Assembly (NCBI GenBank): GCA_025618425.1
Contig: CM046841.1
Span: 13,981,144 to 14,045,143, forward strand
Source: Heliocidaris tuberculata
Lineage: Eukaryota > Echinodermata > Echinoidea > Camarodonta > Echinometridae
Length of the DNA: 64,000 bases
Reading direction: 5' to 3'
A program made the translations under genes and the position numbers. Positions 34,073-45,521 of the stretch are shown piece by piece; position 1 is the first letter of the stretch; each line of letters starts with the position of its first letter. The notes below the pieces were generated by a model. That model searched no databases, was not told the origin of the DNA, and was given only the letters and a program-made list of their open reading frames with translations.

Positions 34073-34119
<47 letters not shown>
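34073..34119. repeat. (AC)n microsatellite
   Basis: About 45 bp of AC directly after the MAM part 2 exon. Confidence 0.9.
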
Positions 34120-34121
<2 letters not shown>

Positions 34122-34649
34122 AATAAAATCGGCTGTTGGATTTATCTATGATTTTCACCCAAAGTGAAAAGAAAGGATTTCGTAGAGTTTGACTACTAGA
34201 AGTAATAAAAGAAAACCACATGGTACTATTTATCATCATTATAAATTTTGGTAGATGAAACAACTCGCTTCGTTAATCATCAGAGTGTATTGGAAATTAA
34301 CACGTAATAAGCCTCAGCCATTGTGTAGTATTTCTAAATCCTAAGTTGGTAAAGTTGACATGCGGATCGATACATTCACGATTAGATATAAAAGGACACA
34401 AGTGACGTAATGCCCATCTGGTTTCATGAGCATTTTTAACTTTAAAAAGTTTCTATCACTTATTTTTTAATTGGGATTCAATCAAATAATCACAGTATAA
34501 TACATTCTTCATTAAGGCAGAATTATTGAAACTGAATTCCTCTGAGGTAGAATTGAGTACACCTGTAGGTTATGACTAGTTTATGCTTTGTTAACTGTTT
34601 CATGAGGTTATGTTTTCGACCTGACATAGCACCCCGCCTCTCCTTTCAG

Positions 34650-34737
34650 ATAATATTTACTACTACGGGAAGCATTTTATCCCAGGTTGTCAGAGTGCTT
34701 GATATTCAACTGTTTGAAACATCGATTTCATCAACAG
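34650..34737 (+). CDS. Gene B exon: MAM domain, part 3
   Basis: Acceptor CTCCTTTCAG|ATA (phase 0) and donor CAACAG|GTAAGA (phase 1), 88 bp. It encodes IIFTTTGSILSQVVRVLDIQ followed by LFET, resembling the MAM end pattern where a strand (I.F....G) leads to an 'A.DDI' box. The two phases restore phase 1 for the linker exons at 43733 and 44269. Short, so rated lower. Confidence 0.7.
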
Positions 34738-34762
34738 GTAAGAACCTTTTTACAATATGAAA

Positions 34763-34765
<3 letters not shown>

Positions 34766-34808
<43 letters not shown>
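34766..34808. repeat. (CA)n microsatellite
   Basis: About 40 bp of CA beginning some 28 bp after the MAM part 3 donor. Confidence 0.9.
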
Positions 34809-35049
34809 CCACACATACAAAAGTGCTAGGGATATTATCATTTGAGCGAATGAACGATGCATGCTAGATACTAAACCACAAACACAATAAGCCAGTTCGT
34901 AATTAGTGCATGGTACAAGTGTCCCTGAAATGACCAAATTTGTACGCGCACGCGCATCTGTTTTGGTCATCGATCTCTACCTCACGTGGATATTAGCATC
35001 GTACGCACTGCTCAATGCGAGCAGTTGATGCGGCCGCACAACCAAAATT

Positions 35050-35384
35050 TGGAGCCCTATTGAAAGCCATCGACGCCATAAATCGTATCGGATACGTATG
35101 CTCTATTTAAAGTACGTATCGGATACGTATGCTCTATTTAACGTACGTACCGGATAGGTATGCTCAAATAGAGCATACGTATGCAAACGGACCAATCATA
35201 GAGCTGCATTTAAGCATACGTATGCTGAGTAAACTTGTATACGTATGCAATTTAGTTTAGCATATGCTCTGTTAACTCGAGTAGCGCCCAAGCAGCTGTT
35301 GTTTTCTCACCGCGGCGGCAGTGTGTGGTCCATTATCAGTGTAGCAAAGAATGCTAGTCTCAGCGACCGGTTTAGATATTAGCA
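35050..35384 (+). repeat. Inverted repeat pair IR1, left arm
   Basis: Matches the reverse complement of 42065-42367, from GAGCCCTATTG..GCCATCGACGCC through ATACGTATGCTC units to GAATGCTAGTCTCAG. It holds two or three diverged units of the 32-bp repeat that is cleanly arrayed in the right arm. Confidence 0.8.
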
Positions 35385-35928
35385 TGACTGGCCGTTAATA
35401 GGGCCGCACAAACTGGGGCTTCGGGGGTTCAAGTGCAGCCCCCGCCCTACCCACCCCCACAAAAAATACAAACAAACAAACAAAACAAAACAAAACATTG
35501 TAGTGAATTGAGGGAAATTCGGGCAAAATTGAGCTGAAGGTTTTTAAACTATTTGCTTGTTTCATTCCACTGTCTATTTTGTGTTGAGCACAACCCCCCC
35601 CCCAAAAAATTAATAAAGAAAAAAAAAAAAAAAGAAAAAAAAAATAATAATGAAGACGCTCTGCACGCCTAATGCAAAACAATGGCATCGTTGTTAGCGT
35701 ACGTTGCCGAACCTGAACATCTAGCTCTGCTCCATGTCATGAGATGCATAGGCACCGGGAAGGGGGGGGGGGGGGGGGGGGAGGGAGAGGCACTAAAAAG
35801 CACGATCAGTTTTTTTTTTAATAGGGACCTACAAACAATGGATGCATAGATTAAAACAATAAATATTTGAAACAGTGGTACAGCCTACCCGTCATCCTGA
35901 TTGACGTATTATCCAGATTTGTCTTTGA

Positions 35929-35931
<3 letters not shown>

Positions 35932-35959
<28 letters not shown>

Positions 35960-35960
35960 A
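35932..35960. repeat. (TGCT)n microsatellite
   Basis: About seven copies of a 4-bp unit. Confidence 0.85.
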
Positions 35961-36274
35961 TTCATTTTGATTCTGATATTTAGAGAGGGTAGTACATTTT
36001 CACCAATAGTGGTGGTTTGATAACAACACTATTTGAATAACAATAATTATAAATATAAACTCATGACAGTAACAAAACAAAATAAAGAACATAAAATATA
36101 TATACCAAAAGTTTGGGACCCTCGTTAAAAATGTTTATATTTAAAAATATATATTATTGCATACATGTATTTCTAATATCTTAATGTATAATTTTATATG
36201 TGGAAGGTAAGTAGTTAGATTCAATAAAAAGTGATAATGAATAATGGTTAGACACTAAAAAACAGAGCCTCATG

Positions 36275-36437
36275 CATGGGCCGTGGAACCAGGGGGGCTG
36301 GGGGCTGCAGGCCCCCCCCCCCACTTTTTTGAGCATACGTTTCATAAAATATCGGAAAAAAACTTTCGAAAATTGTCATTAATGAGTGAAATCAAATCAG
36401 CCCCCCCTACTTTCAAAAAACGCTCCGCGGCCCCTGC
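36275..36437. repeat. G/C-rich repeat related to 16311-16624 (inverted)
   Basis: CATGGGCCGTGGAACCAGGG at one end and AACGCTCCGCGGCCCCTG at the other, with poly-C inside; blocks are complementary to those at 16311-16624. Confidence 0.55.
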
Positions 36438-36699
36438 TCATCTACTTTCAGATGTTTATAAACAGAGTAAAGAGACGATTTTGGCTCAATATCGATACAC
36501 ACTTGGGATACCAAAATTGTTTTATGTATTTTACACACAATATCACAAGATAGTACAGCTATTAAAAAGCTTCACGTCATCTCATATTTTCGGGGCAATG
36601 AAGAAAATACACTGAAACATGTTTTGCACAGCAAGACAATAACAAATGACATCCTTTGATAATTATTGTTCTGTATTCATCATTAATTTTGTGCATGGC

Positions 36700-37010
36700 T
36701 ATAAATACTATGAAAAGGGGTAGATATACAAAGAAAAAGGGACAGTAATACAAAGAAAACGAAACACTTCTCAGAGGTGAAAAAGTGCACTTATCAGAAG
36801 AGGAAATTTCACCAATACAAAGAAAAATGGGCACTAATCAGACGAAAACAGGGGCACATATCCGATTTCAAAAGGGACACTAACGTCTGAAGTTAAAGGG
36901 GGCAGTTATCAAAATTTTAAAAGGGCAATTATTAGAAAGAAAAGGGCACTAAACAAAGAAAAGCGGCACTTTTCAAAAATGAATAGGGGTACTTTTGGGG
37001 TAGATCTACT
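36700..37010. repeat. Degenerate tandem 'AAAAGGGCACTAATCA' array
   Basis: Roughly 30-bp units with AAAGGG(C/A)ACT recur eight or more times, ending at a poly-C run near 37030. Confidence 0.6.
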
Positions 37011-37039
37011 TGAAAAAGTGCAGGGAGCACCCCCCCCCC

Positions 37040-39040
37040 CCCGCCCGCCCCCCTCTGCCTGTATCCTTGTCTTACAGTGGTAATGCTGTCCATATAATCA
37101 TAAATATGAGGTTATAACTGCTTGAATATGAGTTGACAGTTGCCCGAATATTGATAATTTCATAATCCTCGGGGGGGGGGGGGGCAATAGCCCCTCAGCC
37201 CCCTCCCCGCCTCGTATAACTAAGCATGAGGGGATGGGTTCTCCTCGGCGCTCCTCCCTATTCGGGCAAAATGGGTGTACTCTCTTTAATTTTTCTACTT
37301 CAATCACAATATTACATTGAAACGCTAAGATTTTTCATGAACAGCGTGTATCAATGACAATGACTGCCAGCATAACAAAAGAGTGTCGAATATTATTTGC
37401 TGACTCGCTTGGTTTGCTAGCTAGTCAGTTGTAGTCTGCCCCAGCAACCGGCGAATTTGTGCCCATACGTCCCGGGACGGGGGGGGGGGGGGGGGGGAGG
37501 GGGACTTGGGCTCATCTTCTTTGACAATGGATATCTCTGGGTACCAATTCCGATCAAGACGTTCACAGCTTTGGCACCTCCAATGATGTCTAGCCTACGG
37601 GTCAATGTTCGCCTCTCTGCGGCTTATACTCCTTATTCTTAAAACTTTGCACCCTGTGGTCTTTGAGGGGGGGGGGGGGTCGAAATGATGTTTGTAATTT
37701 TCAGTGAGTAACAGTTAGCTAATGTAGTGGGGGATCTGTCATTACAAAATTGTGTGAAATCCCTCACGCCGCTAAAATCCAACACCACGATAAAGTCGAA
37801 ATATATCTGCACATTTTATTCCAGAATGCAGCACAGCCTCTTATCAATTATGTACCTAGCTGCCCGTGGATTCCAATCGATGAATTCTTATTCTCCTCTT
37901 CTTGTAATCTTATGCCACTTCAGCTCTTTATTTGATTTAATTGTTTCTCCTTTGCTTCCTCAGTTACTTTTCCTACTCCTTTTTCATTCCAAACCATATT
38001 CTTGTACTGCTTCCACTGGCGTAGACAGACTTGTTGAACGGGGGATGGGGGGGGGGGGGGGGGGGGGGGTTGTGGCACACAAAATTACAGTCACATACTT
38101 ACCCATACACGTACACACACAGTTACAGGGGTCGTTTTTCATACAAAAAATTACGGTAGAAGGGTGGCGGTAAACGTCAGATGTTACTTTCACCAATCTA
38201 TTAATAATTTGCATATTATTGTTTCAATTGGAGTGTCATTAGCAACAGCACACTGAGTCTTAGATATTTTTGAACAAGCAAAGCGAGCGAACATCTTTTT
38301 TTTTCCCCTCGGTGCGTAATGATTGAAAGTGTTTGGACAAGTTTGATTCTTTATAATTCATGCATGAATATTTATTTGTCTGTGTGAAGATATTTCAGAT
38401 TTTATTTCTAAACACGTGCTCCAATTTGACGGTTGCTGCAAAATGTCTGTTTTCCGATAGCGCTTTGTGATTTTTTTTATTATTATTTTTTTTTTAATTT
38501 ATTTATTCATAAAGTAATTTATTTTTTTTTTTTTTGGGGGGGGGGGGGGAGATTCTCCTCAAGTTATAAGGTTTTAAAAGCAATTTGGTTCCATTGAAAT
38601 AAATCCTTCATAATGATTGAAAGATTCAGATATCATAAAGGACCCCCTTTTCTAGCGGGGGCCATGACCCCGTTGTGCCCCCACTCCTGGCTGCGCCTAT
38701 GACTGCTTCTTCGTTTTCCTTCTTTCTTTTTTTGTTGTTGTTATACTCTTCTGACACACTTATAAATTTTAGGCTTTTCCTACCTTTTTTTTACAATCCC
38801 TTTTCTTCTACCAAATAATGTAGTCCAGATAAGCGATTGCCTTTAGACCAGGGGCCAGAGGGGGTCAACCTAGTGGAAAAATGCTAGGAAATTAACGTCT
38901 CCAGTTCGCAAAATGGTGGGGGCGGTCAGTAGGCCCCTCCAAAGAGGTCAAAAATTTGAGCTAGATTAGCACCAAAAAAGAAAAGTAACTACATGAATTC
39001 TGCTAGAAAATGTAAAGCATAACCCCGTATCATGGATGAT
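37040..39040. other. Large intron of gene B; no exon recognised
   Basis: Contains poly-G runs (37170, 37480, 37665, 38048, 38535) and T-rich tracts. I see no CUB, MAM or TM-like open exon. Confidence 0.5.
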
Positions 39041-39050
39041 CACTGCCAGA

Positions 39051-39086
39051 CCAAGGAGTTATCACAGTTCTGTGATAACTCCTTGG
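39051..39086. mobile_element. 36-bp perfect hairpin unit with 5-bp target duplication, copy 2
   Basis: Identical to the hairpin at 5373. Flanked by CCAGA on both sides (39046-39050 and 39087-39091). A related sequence near 40793, CACTGCCAGACGTTTTAAG, is the same target without the hairpin and with a single CCAGA. Confidence 0.8.
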
Positions 39087-39091
39087 CCAGA

Positions 39092-40640
39092 CATTTTAAG
39101 TGGTGGAGCACGCGAAACGTGCGAAATTGGTGATGAGCATGCGAAGCGTGAGCTCCCCAGGGGGTTGGCACAGGGAGGGGGAAGTTTTCCCCCCTCCCGC
39201 GCGAAGCGCGAAAGCTCTGACGTTTTATAGCAAATTTTAGAGAAAGATAACTGCTCGTAGCACCCTTTTTTTTTAAGGCGGAAAATTAATTCGACGCCCG
39301 GACTGCTTTTCAGTTATTTAGACGCAGTACTGCACTGTATGTAACAGGGGTGGGTGAAGGGAGGGGGGTTCCCCCTTCCCGCGCGAAGGCGAAAGCTCTG
39401 ACGTTTTTGCAAATTTGAGAGAATGATATCGGTTCGTAGCAAACAATCTTTTAGGCGGAAAGTTATAGTACAACGCCCTGACTGCTTTTCAATTATTTGG
39501 ACACAATACTGCACTGTATACAGGGAGGGGGGAGTTTCCCCCTTCCTGCGCGAAGCGCGAAAGCTCTTAAGTTTTATAGCAAATTTGAGAGAAAGATAAC
39601 TGTTCGTAGTACCATTTTTTAAGGCGGAAAGTTAGCTTGAGACCCGGGCTGCCTTTCAATTATTTGGACGCAATACTGCATTTTATACAGGGGTGGGTGC
39701 AGGGAGGGGGGGGGGGGGAGTTCCCCCTTCCCGCGCAAAGCGCGAAAGCTCTTAAATTTTATAGCAAATTTGAGAGAAAGATAACGGCTCGTACACTCTA
39801 AAAACTTCAGTTTTAAATCACCATTTAAAAGGGCCGAGGAGTGACAACTTTTTCAAAATGGTAGATTAACTCTTTTAAACTGCTTTTATAGTGTTGTATC
39901 CAGCATGTTAAAAGTGTTAATCTACAATTTTGAAAAAAAGTTGTCACTCCTCAGCCCTTTTAAATGGTGATTTAACGCTTTAGTTTTTAGAGTGTAGCAC
40001 CATTTTTTAAGGCGGAAAGTTAGTTCGACGCCCGGGCTGCTTTTCAATTACTTGGACACAAAACTGCATAATGTATGTAACAGGGGTCGGTGCAGGGAGG
40101 TGGGAGTTTCCCCCTTCCCACGCGAAGCACGAAAGCTCTGATGTTTTATAGCAAATATGAGAGAAAGTTAACGGCTCGTAGCACCTTTTTTTTTAGGCTG
40201 AAAGTTACTTCAACGCCCGGGCTGCTTTTCAGTTATTTGGAGGCAATACTGCACTGTATCCAGGGGCCGGTGAGTGCAGGGAGGGGGAGGGGGGGGGGGT
40301 TGCCGCTTCCCGCGCGAAAGCTCTTACGTTTTATAGCAAATATGAGAGAAACTTAACGGCTCGTAGCACCTTTTTTTAGGCGGAAAGTTAGTTTGAAGCG
40401 CTGCTTTTCAATTATTTGGACGCAATACTGCACTGTATATAACGGGTGGGTGCAGTGAGGGGGGGGGGGTCCTCCTTTCCGCGCGAAGCGCGAAAACTTT
40501 GAAGTTTTAGCAAAATCGGAGAGAAAGATAACGGCTTGTAAAGCCTTTTAAGGTCCCCGCTTTTTCGCTCTCACTTTTTTTTTAAGGGGCTGAATAGGGG
40601 GGCATGCCCCCGGGCCCCCTGGCTACACCTATGGTGGTGG
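39092..40640. repeat. Tandem array of about 180-bp units
   Basis: Seven units start near 39164, 39348, 39517, 39690, 40083, 40262 and 40444. Each has GGTGCAGGGAGG plus a G/C run, GCGCGAAGCGCGAAAGCTC, GAGAGAAAGATAACGGCTCG and CTGCTTTTCAATTATTTGGA. The array ends ...GGGCCCCCTGGCTACACCTA, like the end of the unit set at 7167-8161, so the two loci share an origin. A miniature element sits inside one unit. Confidence 0.85.
39794..39994. mobile_element. 201-bp TA-flanked palindromic element inside the tandem array
   Basis: CACTCTAAAAACTTCAGTTT at one end and ...GTTTTTAGAGTG at the other, TA on each side (39792-39793, 39995-39996). Neighbouring array units read GGCTCGTAGCACC, the exact empty site. 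The ends resemble those of the element at 10372. Confidence 0.88.
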
Positions 40641-40944
40641 GTTGTGCCATCCAGACGCCCCCAAGTGGCAAACGCCCATTAATGCACGATAATGATAAAT
40701 GAATGTAATAAAAGAGCTACATTAGCGAGAAAATTAACGAGATAAAAGCTGGTGGAAAATTTTGAGTATAATCCTCTTAATAATAAATGACCACTGCCAG
40801 ACGTTTTAAGTGGTAGGTTGTGAGCGCCGGAGGCCCAAACTCCAGATGCCCATTATAAAATGAAAAATAAAATAATAAAAATAAAATAAGTCAACTAAAT
40901 CAGAGAGAAAAGATGTTCTAAGAGATGTGGGGTGGCCACAATGT

Positions 40945-41180
40945 TTTTTTTTTTCGCCAGCCCTCAAAAAAGTCGCTCAGTGGGGGGGGGGGGGGGGGGG
41001 GGAGAGGAGTTATCAAATGTTTTCCTCCATAATTCTCTGACAAGCAAGCAAAAAAAAAAAAAAAAAAAAGTCAATTCTAAAATTCTGCTTGAAGGGAGAC
41101 CCGTATTTTTTCCTTCTTGCCAGCCCTCCAAAACTCGCTCAGTGGGGGGGGGGGGGGGGGGGGGGGGGGGGTAGTGCGGT
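40945..41180. repeat. Two units of a poly-G + TTCTCTGACAAGC repeat
   Basis: The same unit is found in four copies inside the hAT-like element at 51322-51787. Confidence 0.65.
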
Positions 41181-41607
41181 CACCCAAATATATACATCAT
41201 TTCCAATTTTCCGACAGTTTATACATGTATATATATATTTCAGAGTTGAAGCGGGAGATGAGGGCACGGAAAGTGTTTTCAGACAAGGTATTTAAAGCAG
41301 TGACCGTGAGCCCGTGAGAGTGAGGGGCACAGACCTCCCATTTTTTTCAAGAACCCCAAAGGGCCCCTTTGCACTTTTGATAAGTGGTTATTTTTATTTT
41401 TAATAATATACCCTTTTAACTTTTATTCCCCTTGAACTCTTTAATTTTAAGAGATGGGGGGGGGGGGGTGTCCTCATCGAATGGCATGAAGAAAAAAAAA
41501 GTACAAATCATAACGTAAATTTGTTTCCAGTGGTAATAAAAGAAGAAGAGAGAGAGAAAAAAAACACCAACTGAATAATTATGAAAATTCAAACTTTACA
41601 TTGAATT

Positions 41608-41687
41608 ATATATATATAATGCAACGTAAAGTTTGAATATATATATATATATATATATAGATATATATATATATATATATATATATG
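41608..41687. repeat. (AT)n microsatellite
   Basis: Two AT runs separated by a short non-repetitive segment. Confidence 0.9.
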
Positions 41688-42064
41688 TTCAGAACGTTTT
41701 TAATGGCGTCATTTCAAATGAAGGTATATAGTACCCTTTTTAACGCCTCTTAATTACCAGCTTCTCCACGGTTACATGAAGCAGCTAGGGAAAATTAGAG
41801 AAGCGAAATTGAAGTCTGATCGTGTAATACCTTTCGTATTTCATTGTTTGGAAGGTTTCATTTCCCAAGTTTACACTTTTACACCTCCGGATTTATTGGG
41901 GAGGGGGGCAAAACGATATGTTTGCCCCCAATATTTTCGGGGGGGGGGATTGCCCTCCCTGCTCCCCCCCCCCCTCCCGAGGATCGACGTCCCTCCCAAT
42001 TCTGCCTTAATATCTTTTTGTGGTGATTATAATAGGCTTGGGTGCTCATTGATGAGCTCACTGA

Positions 42065-42367
42065 TATCTAGACTGATGGCTGAGACTAGCATTCTTCGCT
42101 ACACTGATAACGGACCACCCACCGGCGCCGGAGTGATATAAACAACAGCTGCTTGGGCGGTACTCGAGTTAACAGAGCATACGTATCCGGTACGTACGTC
42201 AAAATAGAGCATACGTATCCGGTACGTACGTTAAAATAGAGCATACGTATCCGGTACGTACGTTAAAATAGAGCATACGTATCCGGTACGTACGTTGAAA
42301 TAGAGCATACGTATCCGGTACGTATCCGATACGAATTATGGCGTCGATGGCCTTCCATAGAGCCCTA
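42065..42367 (-). repeat. Inverted repeat pair IR1, right arm, with CpG-rich 32-bp array
   Basis: From 42174 to about 42330, five units spaced exactly 32 bp contain AGAGCATACGTATCCGGTAC then GTACGT. Each unit holds palindromes ATACGTAT and GTACGTAC. The outer parts are the reverse complement of 35050-35384. An (AC)n run follows at 42367-42423. Confidence 0.85.
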
Positions 42368-42602
42368 CACACACACACACACACACACACACGCATACAC
42401 ACACACACACACACACACACACAATACGTGTGTCCGCGTGGGAAATAGGCGTGGGACATCATCTGCTTCCAGTGTACTCCTAGGCCTATTCGAAATATAA
42501 GTTATTTGATTCTTTTTTATCTAAAAAAGACATTATACTGATTGTCGCATTAAATCGCCTTTAGAATTTGTAAGGGTACACTTGTTTTGCCTGATTTTGC
42601 AG

Positions 42603-42826
42603 TTAATTCCTGGAAAAGACACTACAGTGCTGAATTGTTTGTTTCTAAAAATGCATGAAATTGTATTGAAACAGTACAGAGGCGGCGTTTTTCTGCAAGC
42701 CCAAACATGGCAACCGGTCTCATCAAACGTAGAGGGCATTGCTTTATCCACGGGTACAGTGCTGCATATACGGCACTGCACGGGTACAGATCGATGGTTC
42801 TGTTGGACGCACTACTCTATTAACAA
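42603..42826 (+). other. Unassigned exon-like open frame
   Basis: After TGATTTTGCAG the frame stays open for 75 codons, with VLNCLFLKMHE, YRGGVFLQAQTWQPVSSN and CTGTDRWFCWTHYS, and a weak GTAAAA donor. The Cys and Trp content is protein-like, but its phases (0 to 2) do not fit the phase-1 junctions of gene B. It could be a decayed or chance exon. Confidence 0.2.
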
Positions 42827-43220
42827 GTAAAATCATACTGGTGCGCGCACCGAAGTGCGCATACTATGAAAGCGTATAAAGGTCCATTGTACTCGGTACA
42901 AATGACCTTTATCTTCACATGCGAAAATTGTAATTATGAACTGGTTTATTGCAGATTCTCTAACGTTATAAAGATCCTTACATGACACGTGATACTTAAA
43001 TTAGAAACGTTGTTGGTTAGCATTTTGATTCACCCTGAATAAGGAATAGCAGAGGCAATATAACTTCAGGGAAGCTTTGTCGTTTACACTATGCAAATTA
43101 TTTCTACTTATCCCAAACCTTTGTTTCATCATTTCAGTAGCTATACCGGAAAGAAAACTGTGCCACAATTTGTTTCCCGTGGTTTCCTGTGGTAATGGCA
43201 CTGGGTAACGTTTTTGCAAG

Positions 43221-43339
43221 CAGTGGCGGATCCAGGGGGGGGGGGGGGGGGGGGCGGGGCCCGGGCCCACTCCCCTGGGTGTCAGATAATTTTGTGAATA
43301 TTGAGCCCCCTCCCTCAATAAATCCTGCGTCCACCACTG
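43221..43339. mobile_element. 119-bp hAT-type miniature element
   Basis: CAGTGGCGGATCCAGG at the left and ...CACCACTG at the right, around a long poly-G run. Flanking 8-mers TTTGCAAG (43213-43220) and TATGCAAG (43340-43347) match at 7 of 8 bases, the hAT target length. Confidence 0.75.
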
Positions 43340-43732
43340 TATGCAAGTCATACCTTTAATATAGATTATGCTGGGGCACTATATTTGGAAATTACAACAT
43401 TTTATCTAAGGAATCATTCCATTCTCATTAGGGGGCAGCCGTTTAGGTACCCCTGGATCCACTTGTTACTTAATTAAATTGCAGTTACGTGCATTCATTA
43501 CCACACGAGTATTAATAATTTCATCTTTATTTTCATCCCACAGTTATAACTACTGCCAAAGTCGGGTACCGAACACTCGCATAAAACATTATTCTGTCAT
43601 ATAACAAGTACTAAATCGTCAATATTCCCGATCATAGGAATTACTATAACACCTACATGTACAGGTTGAATCAGCATATGAGCATCAATGAAAATCAGTT
43701 CTTTTTTGTTTGTTTCTATATCTGCACAACAG

Positions 43733-43837
43733 TGACCAGTGAAGGGGAAATATCAACACCAATCGTGTACACCACACTATTAGGCCTACCAACTTCAACG
43801 ACTGAAATCCACGTGCAGAAATCAACGATAGGCTCGA
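43733..43837 (+). CDS. Gene B exon: Ser/Thr-rich linker 1
   Basis: Acceptor TGCACAACAG|TG and donor CTCGA|GTAAAT, 105 bp, phase 1 to 1. It encodes TSEGEISTPIVYTTLLGLPT then STTEIHVQKSTIGS: no cysteine, many Thr and Ser, typical of an O-glycosylated stalk between the MAM domain and the membrane. The exon at 44269 is the same length and phase and aligns along its length (TDEGYKSGTQNVYIITPSPT), so one is a duplicate of the other. The donor is weak (A|GTAAAT), but the shared structure supports it. Confidence 0.65.
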
Positions 43838-44268
43838 GTAAATTTTGATTATTATTTGAACAATAAATCAAATTTACAAATATGTTTTTGTTATTCGGAG
43901 TATTCAGAATTGTGGATGCAAGTTCTAAAATTTCTTATTGCAAGGACGTCACAGCGATGGATAGTTTATCGCTTTACATTATTTTGTTTATGGGTATACT
44001 CATTACTCGTTAAAGATACAATATTTAAAAATGTATTAGAATATTTAGGGTTTAAGTTGTAATCCCTGTCAGCCCCCTCCCTCTTTTTTTTTTAATTTTT
44101 TTTTTTTTACTTTGTTGTATCGTTGTATATTTTGATAAGACCACCACAGGATTTCTATACTAACATCACAACACAAATAGATTTGATCAACCTATTCACG
44201 GCAGTGTCAATCCGAGAAAAATTTTCTAAGTTTTTCATTGGGGGGGGGGGGGGGGATTTGCGCTGCAG

Positions 44269-44373
44269 TGACCGATGAGGGATACAAATCAGGAACACAA
44301 AACGTGTACATCATCACTCCATCACCAACTTCATCGACTGAACTGGGCGTATGGCAGTCAACTCAAGGCCTGG
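44269..44373 (+). CDS. Gene B exon: Ser/Thr-rich linker 2
   Basis: Acceptor GCGCTGCAG|TG and donor CCTGG|GTATTT, 105 bp, phase 1 to 1. It encodes TDEGYKSGTQNVYIITPSPT then SSTELGVWQSTQGL. It duplicates the preceding linker exon: both begin T[SD]EG, share VY at about residue 13 and PTS(S/T)TE in the middle. A stalk role is inferred from composition and position between the MAM and TM exons. A poly-G run sits about 15 bp before the acceptor, which may weaken splicing. Confidence 0.65.
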
Positions 44374-44399
44374 GTATTTTGATTTACCATTGAAAAATA

Positions 44400-45500
44400 A
44401 ATCATGTTCGTTTGGTTATTCGGAGCATTCGGAATTATATACATGTATATGAATATTGCTTATAGGTGAAAATAGTATTATTATTATCATCATCATTCAT
44501 TCGGCACAGACAAAATCAAGAAATCAGTGAATACAAAACAACAGTAGATTTAGAAGAGAGTCACATGGTTTTTATTTATTGGTTACTGTATCATCTAATA
44601 CAACAACAACAATACTTCACAATGTATTTACATAGAGTATAGACAATATATCATGTGTGCAGTTAACTTATGTTGAGTACAATTGTGTTTCGAAAATGCA
44701 TTAATAGGGATGATAAAGAAGGGTTATACCCTAAGCATACTTTGATTTGCTTGCAGCCCCAAACATTTAGCAAGGACCTCACAATGATGGGCAGTTTATC
44801 GCTTTACATCATTGCTCATGGGGCTATACGTGATAAGAATTAGCATAGCATAGTCTTTTTATGATCTACACAATTATATACTGTTTATGAATACTTACGA
44901 TCATTTCCTTTTTCATTATCTGTATCGCTACATCTGGCACAGACGATTTCATTGTGGTAAATTATTTTTAGTTGCAAAATGAAATCAAATCGATTTTTTT
45001 TTAATCGTCGACCTCACCCAGTTATATAAACCGACCCATTCAGTAAATTTATATGTAATCACAATGTTAGCATTTACTTAATAGGTTCATACGCTTGTTT
45101 CTCCTTTAGCTAACTTTTATATTGCAGTTTCCATATAAATATATTTACTTAACTATAACTTAATTTTTCATCATAATAAAGGACACCCCCCACACACACA
45201 CACACACCTACACGCACACGTGGGTGTCTGAGAGAGAGAGAGAGTGTGTGCGTTTGAATACTATATAAACATTTTATAAGTGACACGTGTAAACCAATAA
45301 TAGCCTATAGCCTACACATTATGGTTAATTTGTCCTTTGCCGGTGCTATTATGAAAGAAAAACTACAGAGGTCATGGAGGTAGAATGCGCATTTTTTACC
45401 GGAACAGTTGACCCTAATAACCCGTGTTCAAGGACATTTACAAAGCATTTTATATAAGGTGTTCACGCAAATATTAAGACCTCAGTGATGTAATACTTTT
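44400..45500. other. Intron of gene B; no exon seen
   Basis: AT-rich sequence with (CA)n and (GA)n runs at 45185-45250. A segment near 44760-44830 resembles the intron after linker 1 (TTTAGCAAGGACCTCAC..GATGG.CAGTTTATCGCTTTACAT), so intron DNA was duplicated together with the linker exon. Confidence 0.55.
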
Positions 45501-45521
45501 CATTTTTCAAAAATTTCAAAG

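Noticed and set aside
42174..42330. CRISPR-like regular array
   Set aside because: Units are contiguous 32-bp tandem repeats with no variable spacers, in an animal genome.
43541..43588. Extra gene B exon after CCCACAG at 43541
   Set aside because: The phase-1 reading hits TAA after about 13 codons and has no counterpart in paralogues.
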